A stretch of 34,756 nucleotides of DNA, taken from a virus. Position 1 is the stretch's first letter, and every line of letters begins with the position of its first letter. Location of the stretch: the IMG/VR virus record IMGVR_UViG_3300009183_008016, positions 1-34,756 of that record; one strand, 5' to 3'. The notes below the pieces were generated by a model. That model was not told where the DNA came from, made no database searches, and saw only the letters and a list, made by a program, of their open reading frames with translations. Positions 7,950 through 16,334 of the stretch are shown here, one piece after another. The translations under genes were made by a program, and so were the position numbers.

Positions 7950-8561
7950 TTATCCTTTGTCGCCTCTTTCTTTAACGGCGATATAGAATACAAAACTTGT
8001 TTTGTTTTGTCCAGAAGTTATTTTACTTGGCGATTCTGTTTCTCTGTAAGAAACAGCAAGTTTGCTTTGTGGATTCTCGTATGCAAGGAAATCTTTCAAA
8101 TGGCTTATAACAGTTGTTATAAATTGAGGGCTTCCTGTTATTCTGATGCCATCTTCACTATATGTTGAACCTTTGAAGCCATATTTGATTGGTTTAGCAG
8201 TAATGGGTTTGTTTGCATCGATAGTTTTCCAAAAATTCATGATGTCTTTTTTGCTTGCGCTCCATTTCTTTTTAGATTCATCTGGAGATGTGGCAAGAAT
8301 AGGAGTTTGTTGTCCAGCTATCGCTGGAGTTGCGGCGGCAGGAGCCTGAATGCTGGAAGATGGCGTGGATGCTTCTTCTGAAAATTGGCGGGACTTCTTT
8401 TTCTTGTGTTTGTATTCACCAGAACTTATTTTTTTATTTTTTTTATCCGTGTTCAACTGGCTGCAAGCTCCTTGAACCTGATAATTATCAGTATCAATGC
8501 AAGGTCCAATGTAAGGGCCAAAGCCTTCTCGCATTTTGACATATTCAGAAAAAGAATTCAT
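7950..8561 (-). CDS. Hypothetical protein with T4 capsid-targeting-like N-terminus
   Basis: A 203-residue protein. It begins MNSFSEYVKMREG, which lines up residue for residue over the first eight positions with the T4 internal-protein capsid-targeting sequence MKTYQEFI. A Lys-rich stretch (KHKKKKSR, about 52-59) and a Ser/Pro/Ala-rich linker (about 62-92) follow. A folded-looking C-terminal part runs from about residue 95, with DIMNFWKTIDANKPITAKPI and TTVISHLKDFLAYE. The gene overlaps the stop of the upstream gene as ATGA at 8558-8561, and a TATAAATA box lies 37 bases upstream. A virion-internal or prohead role is possible but inferred only from the N-terminus. Confidence 0.6.
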   Translation of the reverse strand: MNSFSEYVKMREGFGPYIGPCIDTDNYQVQGACSQLNTDKKNKKISSGEYKHKKKKSRQFSEEASTPSSSIQAPAAATPAIAGQQTPILATSPDESKKKWSASKKDIMNFWKTIDANKPITAKPIKYGFKGSTYSEDGIRITGSPQFITTVISHLKDFLAYENPQSKLAVSYRETESPSKITSGQNKTSFVFYIAVKERGDKG

Positions 8562-9007
8562 GAATTATTTAGGATTCTCTTTAGGAATTTTGCAATGTAT
8601 TTATATTCTGTTGGATCAGAACCTTCGACAATACAACTTTGGTCGGGAATTATTTCTTTCTCAATGTATTCAAATGTAAGATTCAGACGAGGATAACTAA
8701 TTAATTTTTTGCTTTTGTCAAACCAAATATAACCATCATGCTTGTCGATGGTGATTAAATCGTTGTTTTCATATAAATCTTGAATCTGGATTTCTTCATT
8801 TTCAAGTAATTCCCAATCTGGAAATCCAAACCTGTAAGGAGGCGCTTCTGGATGAGGATTTTTACCAGAAAGAATTCTTCTCAAAAGAGATGAGTTTTCA
8901 ATCGTGGATGAACTAATCTGTTTGCCATTCTTTTGGCAAATATCAAACCAGTTTTTAAGAGACTCGCACACAAACTCGATTTGTTCAATAGATAGACAGT
9001 TTTTCAT
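8558..9007 (-). CDS. Hypothetical protein
   Basis: A 149-residue acidic protein that I do not recognise. It starts with a helical part (SIEQIEFVCESLKNWFDICQ). A middle segment is rich in Pro and aromatics (PHPEAPPYRFGFPDWELLEN), then come beta-like stretches (LITIDKHDGYIWFDKSKKLI, LNLTFEYIEKEIIP). The stop overlaps the start of the next gene (ATGA, 8558-8561), so translation is probably coupled. A TATAAT hexamer lies on the minus strand about 40 bases upstream of the ATG, without a convincing -35. Function unknown. Confidence 0.6.
   Translation of the reverse strand: MKNCLSIEQIEFVCESLKNWFDICQKNGKQISSSTIENSSLLRRILSGKNPHPEAPPYRFGFPDWELLENEEIQIQDLYENNDLITIDKHDGYIWFDKSKKLISYPRLNLTFEYIEKEIIPDQSCIVEGSDPTEYKYIAKFLKRILNNS
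8598..8605 (-). promoter_or_regulatory. Candidate T4-type late promoter box
   Basis: The minus strand reads TATAAATA, the exact late-promoter consensus. It lies inside the 3' end of the gene at 8558-9007, and 37 bases before the ATG of the capsid-targeting-like gene at 7950-8561. The spacing leaves room for a transcription start and leader. Chance matches to an AT-only octamer are expected in this genome, so the call rests mainly on position. Confidence 0.35.
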
Positions 9008-9064
9008 GGTGGTTCGTGACAGGTTTTTGAATTAAATAATTATATCCAGCATCACCAAAAAAAA

Positions 9065-9580
9065 TTATGCCATACCGGGAGAAGCTTGGCCGCTTGGAGC
9101 AGCAGGTGCAGAGCCAACTGGAGAGGCACCCATGCTCGTATCCATGCCTGCTGCTGGCTCCGCCATCCCAAAGGCAGGCCCCGATGAATCAGGAAGCTCT
9201 TTATCTGGCGATTTTTCTCCATCTTGATTAGAATCTTCTTCGCCTTGTTTTTCCTTGTCTTCTGAACCCTCTTCGCCTTCCTTTGAATCGGAATCAAACA
9301 TGTCTTGGAGAACATCCCAAAGGTTGACTGCTTTTAGCTTCTTGGATGGACCCTGACCTCCTGCTCCACCGGGTGCTGGACCAGCGCCGGGAGGACCACC
9401 TCCTCCACCGGGAGGCATAGGCATTGGTGGGGCACCACCGGGAGGAGGACCGCCACCGGGAGGACCACCGGGAGGAGCATCCTGTTCTAACAGGATTTTT
9501 GCATCAAGAAATCTAGAAAAGCTAATCATTGCATTATTTATCATCGAGTTGTTTAATTTTAGCTTACAAATCAGGTTCAT
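9065..9580 (-). CDS. Low-complexity Pro/Gly-rich protein with capsid-targeting-like segment
   Basis: Three in-frame starts compete. ATG 9580 (MNLICKLKLNN) has the best Shine-Dalgarno (AAAGGG) and is used here. ATG 9544 and ATG 9529 lack one. The version from 9529 would begin MISFSRFLDAKILLEQ, similar to the N-terminus of 7950-8561 and of T4 internal proteins, with an LxE prohead-protease-like site (LLE). Next comes a Pro/Gly tract of about 45 residues, a short hydrophobic stretch (LKAVNLWDVLQDMFD), a Glu/Lys/Asp/Ser-rich acidic stretch and an Ala/Gly/Met/Pro-rich tail. The protein must be largely disordered. The GC-rich Pro/Gly tract stands out against the AT-rich surroundings. Function unknown; a head-internal protein is a guess. 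Confidence 0.6.
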   Translation of the reverse strand: MNLICKLKLNNSMINNAMISFSRFLDAKILLEQDAPPGGPPGGGPPPGGAPPMPMPPGGGGGPPGAGPAPGGAGGQGPSKKLKAVNLWDVLQDMFDSDSKEGEEGSEDKEKQGEEDSNQDGEKSPDKELPDSSGPAFGMAEPAAGMDTSMGASPVGSAPAAPSGQASPGMA

Positions 9581-9673
9581 TTGTCCCTTTGTTGGCACAT
9601 TTCTGAGGCAAATGATTATTCGCTATTGCTTTTTCTTTGTTTTTTAGCAGAATACCAAATAAAGGAGAGCCAC

Positions 9674-10729
9674 ATGTCAAAGTTACTGTTGTTTAGCGAT
9701 TTGCATCTCCATCCCCATAAGAGAAGCAATCAAAGACTTGAAGATTGCCTCACGGCATTAAGATGGGTTTTTGATACTGCCATAGAAAAAGGAATTAATT
9801 ATGTTCTATTTGGAGGCGATCTTTTCCATGATCGTCAAAAGATAGAAATTTACACTTACCAAAAAGCATTTGAAATATTTGCAGAATACTCAAAAAAGAA
9901 CAAATTTCATGTTTATTTACTTCTTGGCAATCATGACTTATGGTTTAACGACAAGACAAACATAAGTAGCGTTATGCCTCTCTCTGTTTTGCCAAACATC
10001 ACAGTCATCGGCAAGCCATCAAGAATAGATATCGACGGACACAATTGGGACTTTATTCCTTATACTCATAATCCAATTGAATCTCTTGAACAATTAAAAA
10101 ATCTTCACAGTACGATGAAATATGCTCTTGGACACCTTGCTCTTGATGGCGCAGTATTGCATGGAAATCAACACAGTGATGTCACAATTGAACATGATGG
10201 CGACATGGTAAACATCAGCGCATCACTTTTCGATCACTACAAATACACATTTTTGGGGCACTATCATGCCGAACAAAGGGTTAACAAGAAAGTTGAGTAC
10301 ATAGGATCGCCTTTGCAGTTAAGTTTTGGAGAAGCTTTCCAAACTAAACACATCATTTTGTTTGATCAGGAAAAGTGTGAAAAAGAATACATCGAAAATA
10401 ATTTCAGCCCTAAGCATCTTGTAGTCAATTATGCCGATAAAGACAAATATCAACTTGAAGGAAACTATGTCCAGATTAAAGTTGATAATATAGGTGCTAC
10501 TGATTTGATAAATGTCAAGAAAGAAATAATGGAAAACAAGACTCTTGCGAGCTTGGAAATCAAACAGCAGAAAAAATTAATTGATGAACATATTATTCAA
10601 GACGCAAAAGCTATTCTATATAAAGGCAATGAAATGCTTGCTAAGTATGCGGATCAGGTTGGACACGATGGCCTCGACCTTAAAAAACTTCTCGCAATAG
10701 GCGAAAAAATATGCATCAAAACGGAGTAA
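9674..10729 (+). CDS. 47: gp47/SbcD-like recombination endonuclease subunit
   Basis: A 351-residue metallophosphoesterase nuclease, the SbcD/Mre11 partner of gp46. Motifs: FSDLHLHPH (Asp9, His11), FGGDLFHDR (Asp49), LLGNHDLW (Asn86, His87), ALGHLALDG (His154) and FLGHYHAEQ (His196, His198). These are the metal ligands of the family. In T4 the gp46/gp47 complex resects DNA ends for recombination-dependent replication and host DNA degradation. The start at 9674 is chosen because AAAGGAGAG lies at ideal spacing; an upstream in-frame ATG at 9581 would add 31 unrelated residues. The gp46 gene is at 11550, separated from this one by a glycosyltransferase gene. Confidence 0.93.
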   Translation: MSKLLLFSDLHLHPHKRSNQRLEDCLTALRWVFDTAIEKGINYVLFGGDLFHDRQKIEIYTYQKAFEIFAEYSKKNKFHVYLLLGNHDLWFNDKTNISSVMPLSVLPNITVIGKPSRIDIDGHNWDFIPYTHNPIESLEQLKNLHSTMKYALGHLALDGAVLHGNQHSDVTIEHDGDMVNISASLFDHYKYTFLGHYHAEQRVNKKVEYIGSPLQLSFGEAFQTKHIILFDQEKCEKEYIENNFSPKHLVVNYADKDKYQLEGNYVQIKVDNIGATDLINVKKEIMENKTLASLEIKQQKKLIDEHIIQDAKAILYKGNEMLAKYADQVGHDGLDLKKLLAIGEKICIKTE

Positions 10730-10732
10730 AAC

Positions 10733-11455
10733 TTGAATTTCATCATAACAGGGCTGAATGAAAAATATTGGAATCCTTGGGGTATTTCTTGGCTTGCCTC
10801 ATTGCGTGATTTGGCCCAAACACAAAGCAAACCCGTAATCATAGATTTTGGCTTAAGTTATGCCACAAAAGAAAAAATAAAAAGCTTTGATGCAATCATT
10901 CACGAAGGCAATAAAGATTCAACAATCAGAAATGCTTCTCTTAACACGATTGCTAAATTGGCCAATGAAATTGATGGAAATTTTGTTTATTACGATGCCG
11001 ATGTTTGGTTTCAAAAACCAATTGATGAAGTTTTTGATATGATTGAAGACAATTTGTTGATGACTAAAAACAAAAACCCCGGTTTTGTAGGCGGCAATAG
11101 TATCTCTTGGAAGAAATACGGCACAGTTCACAATATGACAGCCGTCCTAAAAGATCACAACAAAACAGAATGTATGTTGAAATTTTTTGAATCTGAAATA
11201 AGTTTTATAGACAACAAATATAATTTTATAAATTTACCAGACCTCAAAGACAATAAAAATAATTTGATTTTTCACGATATCGAACAGCTTGCAATACATC
11301 CAGCCGGAATACTTAAAAAACTGTGCCAAAACAAGAGCTTGTTGTTTTCCGAAAAACACAAAGAATTGTTTGAAAAATACGCACATAACAAGAAAGTTGG
11401 TGTGTCGAGAAGACTGGTAAAGAATATTAGACTCTCTCAAGAATCTGAAAATTAA
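10733..11455 (+). CDS. Glycosyltransferase-like protein (GT-A fold, DxD motif)
   Basis: A 240-residue protein starting with TTG at 10733. The Shine-Dalgarno GGAG lies in the last codons of gp47, and the two genes are three bases apart. It has the hallmarks of a GT-A nucleotide-sugar transferase. There is an N-terminal strand (MNFIITGLNEKYWNPWGISW), an Arg in STIRNASL (Arg66), and a strand ending in the metal-binding DxD, VYYDADVWFQKP (Asp88, Asp90). A late His occurs in QLAIHPAG. This arrangement resembles GT8-like enzymes. Donor and acceptor are unknown. It is odd that it separates the two subunits of the recombination nuclease; this looks like an inserted accessory gene. Confidence 0.68.
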   Translation: MNFIITGLNEKYWNPWGISWLASLRDLAQTQSKPVIIDFGLSYATKEKIKSFDAIIHEGNKDSTIRNASLNTIAKLANEIDGNFVYYDADVWFQKPIDEVFDMIEDNLLMTKNKNPGFVGGNSISWKKYGTVHNMTAVLKDHNKTECMLKFFESEISFIDNKYNFINLPDLKDNKNNLIFHDIEQLAIHPAGILKKLCQNKSLLFSEKHKELFEKYAHNKKVGVSRRLVKNIRLSQESEN

Positions 11456-11461
11456 TCTTAT

Positions 11462-11490
11462 TTGACTTGGTCCTGAAATCCTGTTAAAGT
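11462..11490 (+). promoter_or_regulatory. Candidate sigma70-type promoter upstream of gp46
   Basis: TTGACT at 11462-11467 and TAAAGT at 11485-11490 are separated by 17 bases. The 94-base gap between the glycosyltransferase gene and gp46 is unusually long for this window. The -35 matches five of six consensus bases and the -10 four of six. It would let gp46 be expressed by the host polymerase early in infection. Confidence 0.5.
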
Positions 11491-11549
11491 AGCTCACATT
11501 AAGCACAAAGTCCGTCTTCCAGATCTACGGTCAATTTCAGGATTACAAC

Positions 11550-13613
11550 ATGAAGAATCTTCGCTTCAAGTTTGCAGCAGCATACAACTTTCTCCCTTTT
11601 GGCCCCGAAGGCATAGAACTGCATTTTGATAAATACAAAAATATAGTTCTTGTTCGTGGCGAAAATAAAGACGCAAAATCGGTTGAATCCAAAAATCTAA
11701 TTGGCGATGCAATCGTTCAATCAGAAGAAATGAAAGTCAGCAGTAATGGTACTGGTAAAAGCAGCATACAAGAAATTATCACTTATGGTCTTTTTGGCAA
11801 AACGGTAAAAAGACCAGAAAAGCTCGGAGCAAATGATGTGGTACACAATAAAGTAGGAAAAGATGCCAAAGTGGAATTGATTTTCGATGATTTTAGAATC
11901 ATTAGAACTAGGAAAGAAGGTGGCAAAGACACCAAAAATTCACTTCGATTGTGGGAAAGCAAAGAGGGAGTTTGGGACAAACAAAATGAAATCACACAGG
12001 GAACAATGTCTCTTACTCAAAAAAAAATCGAAGAAATAATCGGCCTTTCTTACGAAGCATTCATCAATATGTCTGTTTTCACAGATGATCAGAGAGCTTG
12101 TTTTTTAGAATGCGAAAACAAACAGAAAAAAGAAATAGTTGAGAACATGTTGTCTCTTGGAATCTATAGAGAATGGTCTGAAAATGCCAAGAATCTTAGA
12201 AAAGAAATTAAGTCAAAAATTGATATCAAATCTAAAGAATATGCTCTGCTAATCAATAGTAAAGATGATGCAGTTAGAAGGCTGGATTTAACAAAACAAA
12301 AGGAAAACAAATGGAAGGAAGACAAGAAGAATGAACTTGAAATATTGATCAAAAGTAGCCAGAAATTCACAGAAATGCTAGGCCAGTCATACAATGGCGC
12401 AGCATTGTTGGCCTATCAAAAAGCACAAGAAAAAATCAAAGAAATCAACGAAAGCATGCCTGAAAAGGAAAAGTCTAAAAAAGAATCTGAAGAAAAACTT
12501 GCTCTTGCCAGAAACAAAGAAAACGAAATTAAAACAGAGGCCCAGATTGTAGGCGAAGATTATCAAGAAGTATCCAAGAAAGCAAAAAATCTCGTTGCAA
12601 ACAGGCAAATTAAAGAACAAGAGATTAAGAACTTAAAATCAAACATACCGGGAACAAAATGTGATAAGTGCAAAGGCGAAATAAACGAAGAAAATCTCAG
12701 CGAATATATTGAAAAGTTGAACTCTGAAATTGTTCTAATTAATAATGAATTAAAGGAAATTGTCGATAGCGGAAAAGAAGTCCAAAAGAAGGCTGATTCC
12801 ATCAAAGAGAAACAAGAAAAAATAAAAAAGTTTATCGATAATTTTGTTTCAAACATTAGCGCCTTAGATAAAGAACTCAGTTCCTTAAGAAACGAACTTG
12901 TTAAATCATCTCAAGTTCGTGAACCAAAAGTTGACAATAGCGAAGCGTTGCTTCAGGAAAAGATTGAAAATTTCAAAAAGCAAATTGAAGACAAGGCAAA
13001 AGAGATAAAAGGCGACACTCCATTTAAGGAAATACTTGAAAATGACAAGACAGAATTAAACAAGGCGATAGAAAAAGTGTCCGATAAAGAAAAAGAAGTT
13101 AAAGATCTTGAAGCAGAACTTCCTTATTACGATTACTGGATCACAGGCTTTGGCGACAATGGTATTCGCAAGTGGGTTGTTGATGGAGTAATTCCAGAAC
13201 TCAACAATCGTATCAATTACTGGCTTCAGTTTTTGATTGACAATAGAATCACGCTTAAGTTTGACAATGAATTAAATGAAATTATTGAAAGAAATCCTGT
13301 TGATGGCAATCCTTATGTTTATCATGCCATGTCAACAGGACAGAGAAGAAGATTAAACTTAGCTGTCAGCCAAAGCTTCGCTCATATCATGATGCTAAGT
13401 TCAGGATCTATACCATCTATAGTTTTTTTAGATGAAGTAAGCACCAATGTTGACCCGTTGGGAGTTCAAGGCATTTATAATATGATTTGCGAATTGGCAG
13501 AAGAAAGACAAGTGTTTGTTACCACGCACGATCACGATTTAATCAGAATGTTGCAAACCGCTGACACATTGAAACTTATGCACGAAAATGGGTTCACGAA
13601 ATTGGTTGTTTAG
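11550..13613 (+). CDS. 46: gp46/SbcC-like recombination ATPase subunit
   Basis: A 687-residue SMC/Rad50-type ATPase. Walker A is SSNGTGKSS at 64-72. Two long charged coiled-coil arms flank a zinc hook, TKCDKCKGE, with Cys371 and Cys374. The ABC signature is MSTGQRRRLNLA near 592-603, Walker B is SIVFLDEVSTNVD near 621-633, and a switch His follows in VTTHDHDL. With gp47 it forms the end-resection nuclease of T4-type recombination. About 27 residues (DAKSVESKNLIGDA and onward) separate the usual RGEN strand end from the GTGKS loop, an insertion in the P-loop region. The ATG has an upstream AGGA Shine-Dalgarno. Confidence 0.93.
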   Translation: MKNLRFKFAAAYNFLPFGPEGIELHFDKYKNIVLVRGENKDAKSVESKNLIGDAIVQSEEMKVSSNGTGKSSIQEIITYGLFGKTVKRPEKLGANDVVHNKVGKDAKVELIFDDFRIIRTRKEGGKDTKNSLRLWESKEGVWDKQNEITQGTMSLTQKKIEEIIGLSYEAFINMSVFTDDQRACFLECENKQKKEIVENMLSLGIYREWSENAKNLRKEIKSKIDIKSKEYALLINSKDDAVRRLDLTKQKENKWKEDKKNELEILIKSSQKFTEMLGQSYNGAALLAYQKAQEKIKEINESMPEKEKSKKESEEKLALARNKENEIKTEAQIVGEDYQEVSKKAKNLVANRQIKEQEIKNLKSNIPGTKCDKCKGEINEENLSEYIEKLNSEIVLINNELKEIVDSGKEVQKKADSIKEKQEKIKKFIDNFVSNISALDKELSSLRNELVKSSQVREPKVDNSEALLQEKIENFKKQIEDKAKEIKGDTPFKEILENDKTELNKAIEKVSDKEKEVKDLEAELPYYDYWITGFGDNGIRKWVVDGVIPELNNRINYWLQFLIDNRITLKFDNELNEIIERNPVDGNPYVYHAMSTGQRRRLNLAVSQSFAHIMMLSSGSIPSIVFLDEVSTNVDPLGVQGIYNMICELAEERQVFVTTHDHDLIRMLQTADTLKLMHENGFTKLVV

Positions 13614-13645
13614 CAAAATATTTTTCAAAATTTTTCTGATTGCTG

Positions 13646-13674
13646 TTTAGATAACTTCCCGGTATTGTTATAAA
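13646..13674 (+). promoter_or_regulatory. Candidate promoter upstream of nrdB
   Basis: TATAAA at 13669-13674 with a weak -35 (TTTAGA, 13646-13651) at 17-base spacing lies in the 89-base gap before nrdB. The gap ends with a strong Shine-Dalgarno (GAGGAAGG). The -35 match is only four of six, so this is tentative. Confidence 0.35.
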
Positions 13675-13702
13675 CTCATCGTTTGGGTGAGGAAGGAAAA
13701 AA

Positions 13703-14677
13703 ATGAGTATTTTCGACAAAAGAGTGGCATTTAAGCCTTTTGAGTATCCTGAAATTATTGAATATAAGAATGCAATCAATCACAGCTATTGGCTTGTGAG
13801 TGAATGGAACTTCATTTCTGACATTCATGATTTCAATGTTAAATTGAACGATGTTCAAAAAAGTGTTCTTAAGAACGCAATGCTCGCCATCTCGCAGATT
13901 GAAATATCAGTCAAGAAGTTCTGGACCAGACTTGGTGATCGATTTCCCAAGGCCGAATTTGAACAAGTTGGCGTTACATTTGGCGAATCAGAAGTTCGTC
14001 ATGCCGATGCATACTCCCACCTTCTCGAAGTTCTTGGGATGAACAATGAATTCGATCAATTACTCCAGAATCCTGTCATACAAGGTAGAGTTGATTATCT
14101 TACAAAGTATCTGAAAGGCGCTTCAGATAATAGCAACGAAAAATACACTCTTACATTGGCATTGTTCAGTATATTTATCGAGAATGTAAGTTTGTTTTCT
14201 CAGTTTTTGATCATCAAATCTTTCAATAAACACATGAATTGCTTGAAAGATATCGACAATGTTGTGCAAGCTACTCAAAAAGAAGAGGCGATTCATGCTC
14301 TTCTTGGTGTTTATATAATTAAACAAATTAAAAAAGAATATCCAGATTGGTTTAATGATGATTTTTATGCGAAGCTCCAAAGAGCCTGCGCCAAAGCTTA
14401 TGAATCTGAATCAAAAATTGTTGATTGGATTTTTGAAAATGGTGAATTATCATTTCTCGCCAAGGATTCGGTAAAGGAATTCGTCAAGCATCGTTTCAAT
14501 GAAAGCCTTGAAATGATTGGTGCAGAGAAACATTTTGATGTTGATATGAAAAAACTGATCAACCTAAAATGGTTTGAAGACGAAATTCATGCCGAAGTGA
14601 ACACCGATTTCTTTCACAAGAAACCTGTCACTTATTCCAAGTTCACTAAGTCATTTACAGCGGAGGATTTATTCTAA
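13703..14677 (+). CDS. nrdB: Ribonucleotide reductase small subunit (class I, NrdB)
   Basis: A 324-residue R2 protein holding the di-iron centre and tyrosyl radical. By spacing from the E. coli enzyme the ligands are Glu67 (IEISV), Glu97 and His100 (GESEVRHADAY), Glu160 (FIENVSLF), and Glu195 and His198 (KEEAIHALLG). The radical Tyr is Tyr104 (DAYSHLL). The first ligand appears to be Glu rather than the Asp of E. coli. The C-terminal tail FTAEDLF is the type that docks into R1. The stop codon shares its last base with the nrdA start (TAATG at 14675-14679), so the two are translationally coupled. Order is nrdB then nrdA, the reverse of E. coli. Confidence 0.95.
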   Translation: MSIFDKRVAFKPFEYPEIIEYKNAINHSYWLVSEWNFISDIHDFNVKLNDVQKSVLKNAMLAISQIEISVKKFWTRLGDRFPKAEFEQVGVTFGESEVRHADAYSHLLEVLGMNNEFDQLLQNPVIQGRVDYLTKYLKGASDNSNEKYTLTLALFSIFIENVSLFSQFLIIKSFNKHMNCLKDIDNVVQATQKEEAIHALLGVYIIKQIKKEYPDWFNDDFYAKLQRACAKAYESESKIVDWIFENGELSFLAKDSVKEFVKHRFNESLEMIGAEKHFDVDMKKLINLKWFEDEIHAEVNTDFFHKKPVTYSKFTKSFTAEDLF

Positions 14678-16320
14678 TGTCAGATTACAGATGGCTCACC
14701 GACCTTTCCCGTATTTTTCTCGAAAGAGATTATCTCGTCGATGGTCAAAGTGTTGATGATCGTGTTTCAGAGATTTGCAACGCAGCAGAAAAAATATTGA
14801 ACAAACCGGGATTCGCAAAGCGTTTCCAAGACAATTTCAAAAAGGGTTGGTATAGCTTTTCCACTCCGATTTGGACAAACTTCGGCAATGATCGAGGATT
14901 GCCGATTTCTTGTTTCGGGTCTTTTATAAGTGATTCTATGGAATCAATTGCATTCACTTGGTCTGAAGTCGCCATGATGACTAAGCATGGAGGGGGAACA
15001 AGTGGATATTTTGGTAACTTAAGACCCCGTGGCGCTAAAATCAAACAGAACGGCGAAAGTTCTGGTTCTGTACATTTTATGCAAGCTTTTGATAATCTCA
15101 TCAATGTTGTCAGTCAGGGCAAGACTCGCCGTGGCAACTTTGCAGCTTATCTTCCAATTGATCATCCTGACATCATGGAATTTCTTCAATTAAGAACAGA
15201 AGGCTTTCCAATTCAAGACCTTTCTTATGGTGTGTGCGTACCAGATTACTGGATGCAAGAAATGGTCGATGGCGATTCAGAAAAGCGTAAGATTTGGGCT
15301 AAGGTTTTAGAAACCCGTGCTAATCTTGGATATCCATATATCATCTTTACAGACAATGCTAACAATAATACTGCTGATTGTTATAAAGATAAAGGAATGA
15401 AAATAACACATAGCAACTTATGCTGTGAGATTTTTTTGGCAAACAACGAAGAAGAATCTTTTGTTTGCGACCTCAGTAGTATGAATATTCTTTACTATGA
15501 TGAATGGAAAGATACAGATGCTGTTGAGCTATTGGTGTATCTTCTAGATGCTGTGATGACTGAGTTCATTGATAAGGCCAAGAATATCAAGTTCATGGAA
15601 AGACCTGTTCGTTTTGCAGAAAGACATCGTGCTTTGGGAATTGGCTGGCTAGGATGGCACAGTTATTTGCAGAGCAAGATGATTCCTTGGGAAAGCATGG
15701 AAGCCAAATTTGAAAATGTGAAGATTGCTATGAACATCAAAGAGAAGGCTTATGCAGCAAGTGCAAAGTTGGCTCAGGAATATGGTGAGCCAGAAGTTTG
15801 TAAAGGCTATGGTCGTCGCAATACAACTTTGATGGCAATTGCTCCAACCAAGTCGTCTGCATTTATTCTTGGCCAAGTTTCAGAAGGTATTGAGCCTCAT
15901 CGTACAAATTATTACATCAAGGATTTGCAGAAAGGCAAATTCACGATTAAGAATGTTGAACTTGAGAAGTTATTGAAGGAAAAGGGCAAAGACACTGATG
16001 ATGTTTGGAAGAGCATCCTCATGAACGGAGGAAGTGTCCAGCATCTTGATTTCCTTTCAGAAAAGGAAAAGGATGTATTCAAGACTTTTGCCGAAATTAG
16101 TCCAAAAGAAATTATTATTCAGGCTGCACAGAGACAGCAATATATCGATCAGGGTCAGTCTTTGAATTTAATGATTCACCCAAGTGTCCCAACTAAGGAT
16201 GTAAATGCTTTATTGGTAGAGGCTTGGAAACTTGGAATTAAGTCTTTATATTATCAGATGTCTGTAAATGCGGCTCAAGTTTTTGCAAGAAATATTCTTG
16301 AATGTAAGAGTTGCCAGTAA
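14677..16320 (+). CDS. nrdA: Ribonucleotide reductase large subunit (class I, NrdA), short form
   Basis: A 547-residue R1 protein that reduces ribonucleoside diphosphates. Active-site residues: Cys79 (LPISCFGSF), Asn247, Cys249 and Glu251 (HSNLCCEIF), and Cys264 (VCDLSSMN). The radical-relay tyrosines are Tyr525/Tyr526 (LYYQMS). The C-terminal redox pair is Cys543/Cys546 (CKSC). The segment PTKSSAFILGQVSEGIEP is the conserved R1 motif. It is about 200 residues shorter than E. coli or T4 NrdA and begins directly at the core, so no N-terminal ATP-cone is present. Loss of overall allosteric control is a likely consequence. It is coupled to nrdB by a 1-base overlap. Confidence 0.95.
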   Translation: MSDYRWLTDLSRIFLERDYLVDGQSVDDRVSEICNAAEKILNKPGFAKRFQDNFKKGWYSFSTPIWTNFGNDRGLPISCFGSFISDSMESIAFTWSEVAMMTKHGGGTSGYFGNLRPRGAKIKQNGESSGSVHFMQAFDNLINVVSQGKTRRGNFAAYLPIDHPDIMEFLQLRTEGFPIQDLSYGVCVPDYWMQEMVDGDSEKRKIWAKVLETRANLGYPYIIFTDNANNNTADCYKDKGMKITHSNLCCEIFLANNEEESFVCDLSSMNILYYDEWKDTDAVELLVYLLDAVMTEFIDKAKNIKFMERPVRFAERHRALGIGWLGWHSYLQSKMIPWESMEAKFENVKIAMNIKEKAYAASAKLAQEYGEPEVCKGYGRRNTTLMAIAPTKSSAFILGQVSEGIEPHRTNYYIKDLQKGKFTIKNVELEKLLKEKGKDTDDVWKSILMNGGSVQHLDFLSEKEKDVFKTFAEISPKEIIIQAAQRQQYIDQGQSLNLMIHPSVPTKDVNALLVEAWKLGIKSLYYQMSVNAAQVFARNILECKSCQ

Positions 16321-16334
16321 GGAAGGAAATACTT

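Noticed and set aside
9065-9500. GC-rich tract as possible recent horizontal transfer
   Set aside because: The base composition follows from Pro/Gly/Ala codons in a low-complexity protein; flanking DNA is not different.
9534-9541. GATAAATA on the minus strand near the start of the Pro/Gly-rich gene
   Set aside because: It lies within or at the very start of the coding region for every plausible start codon, so it is not a usable late promoter.
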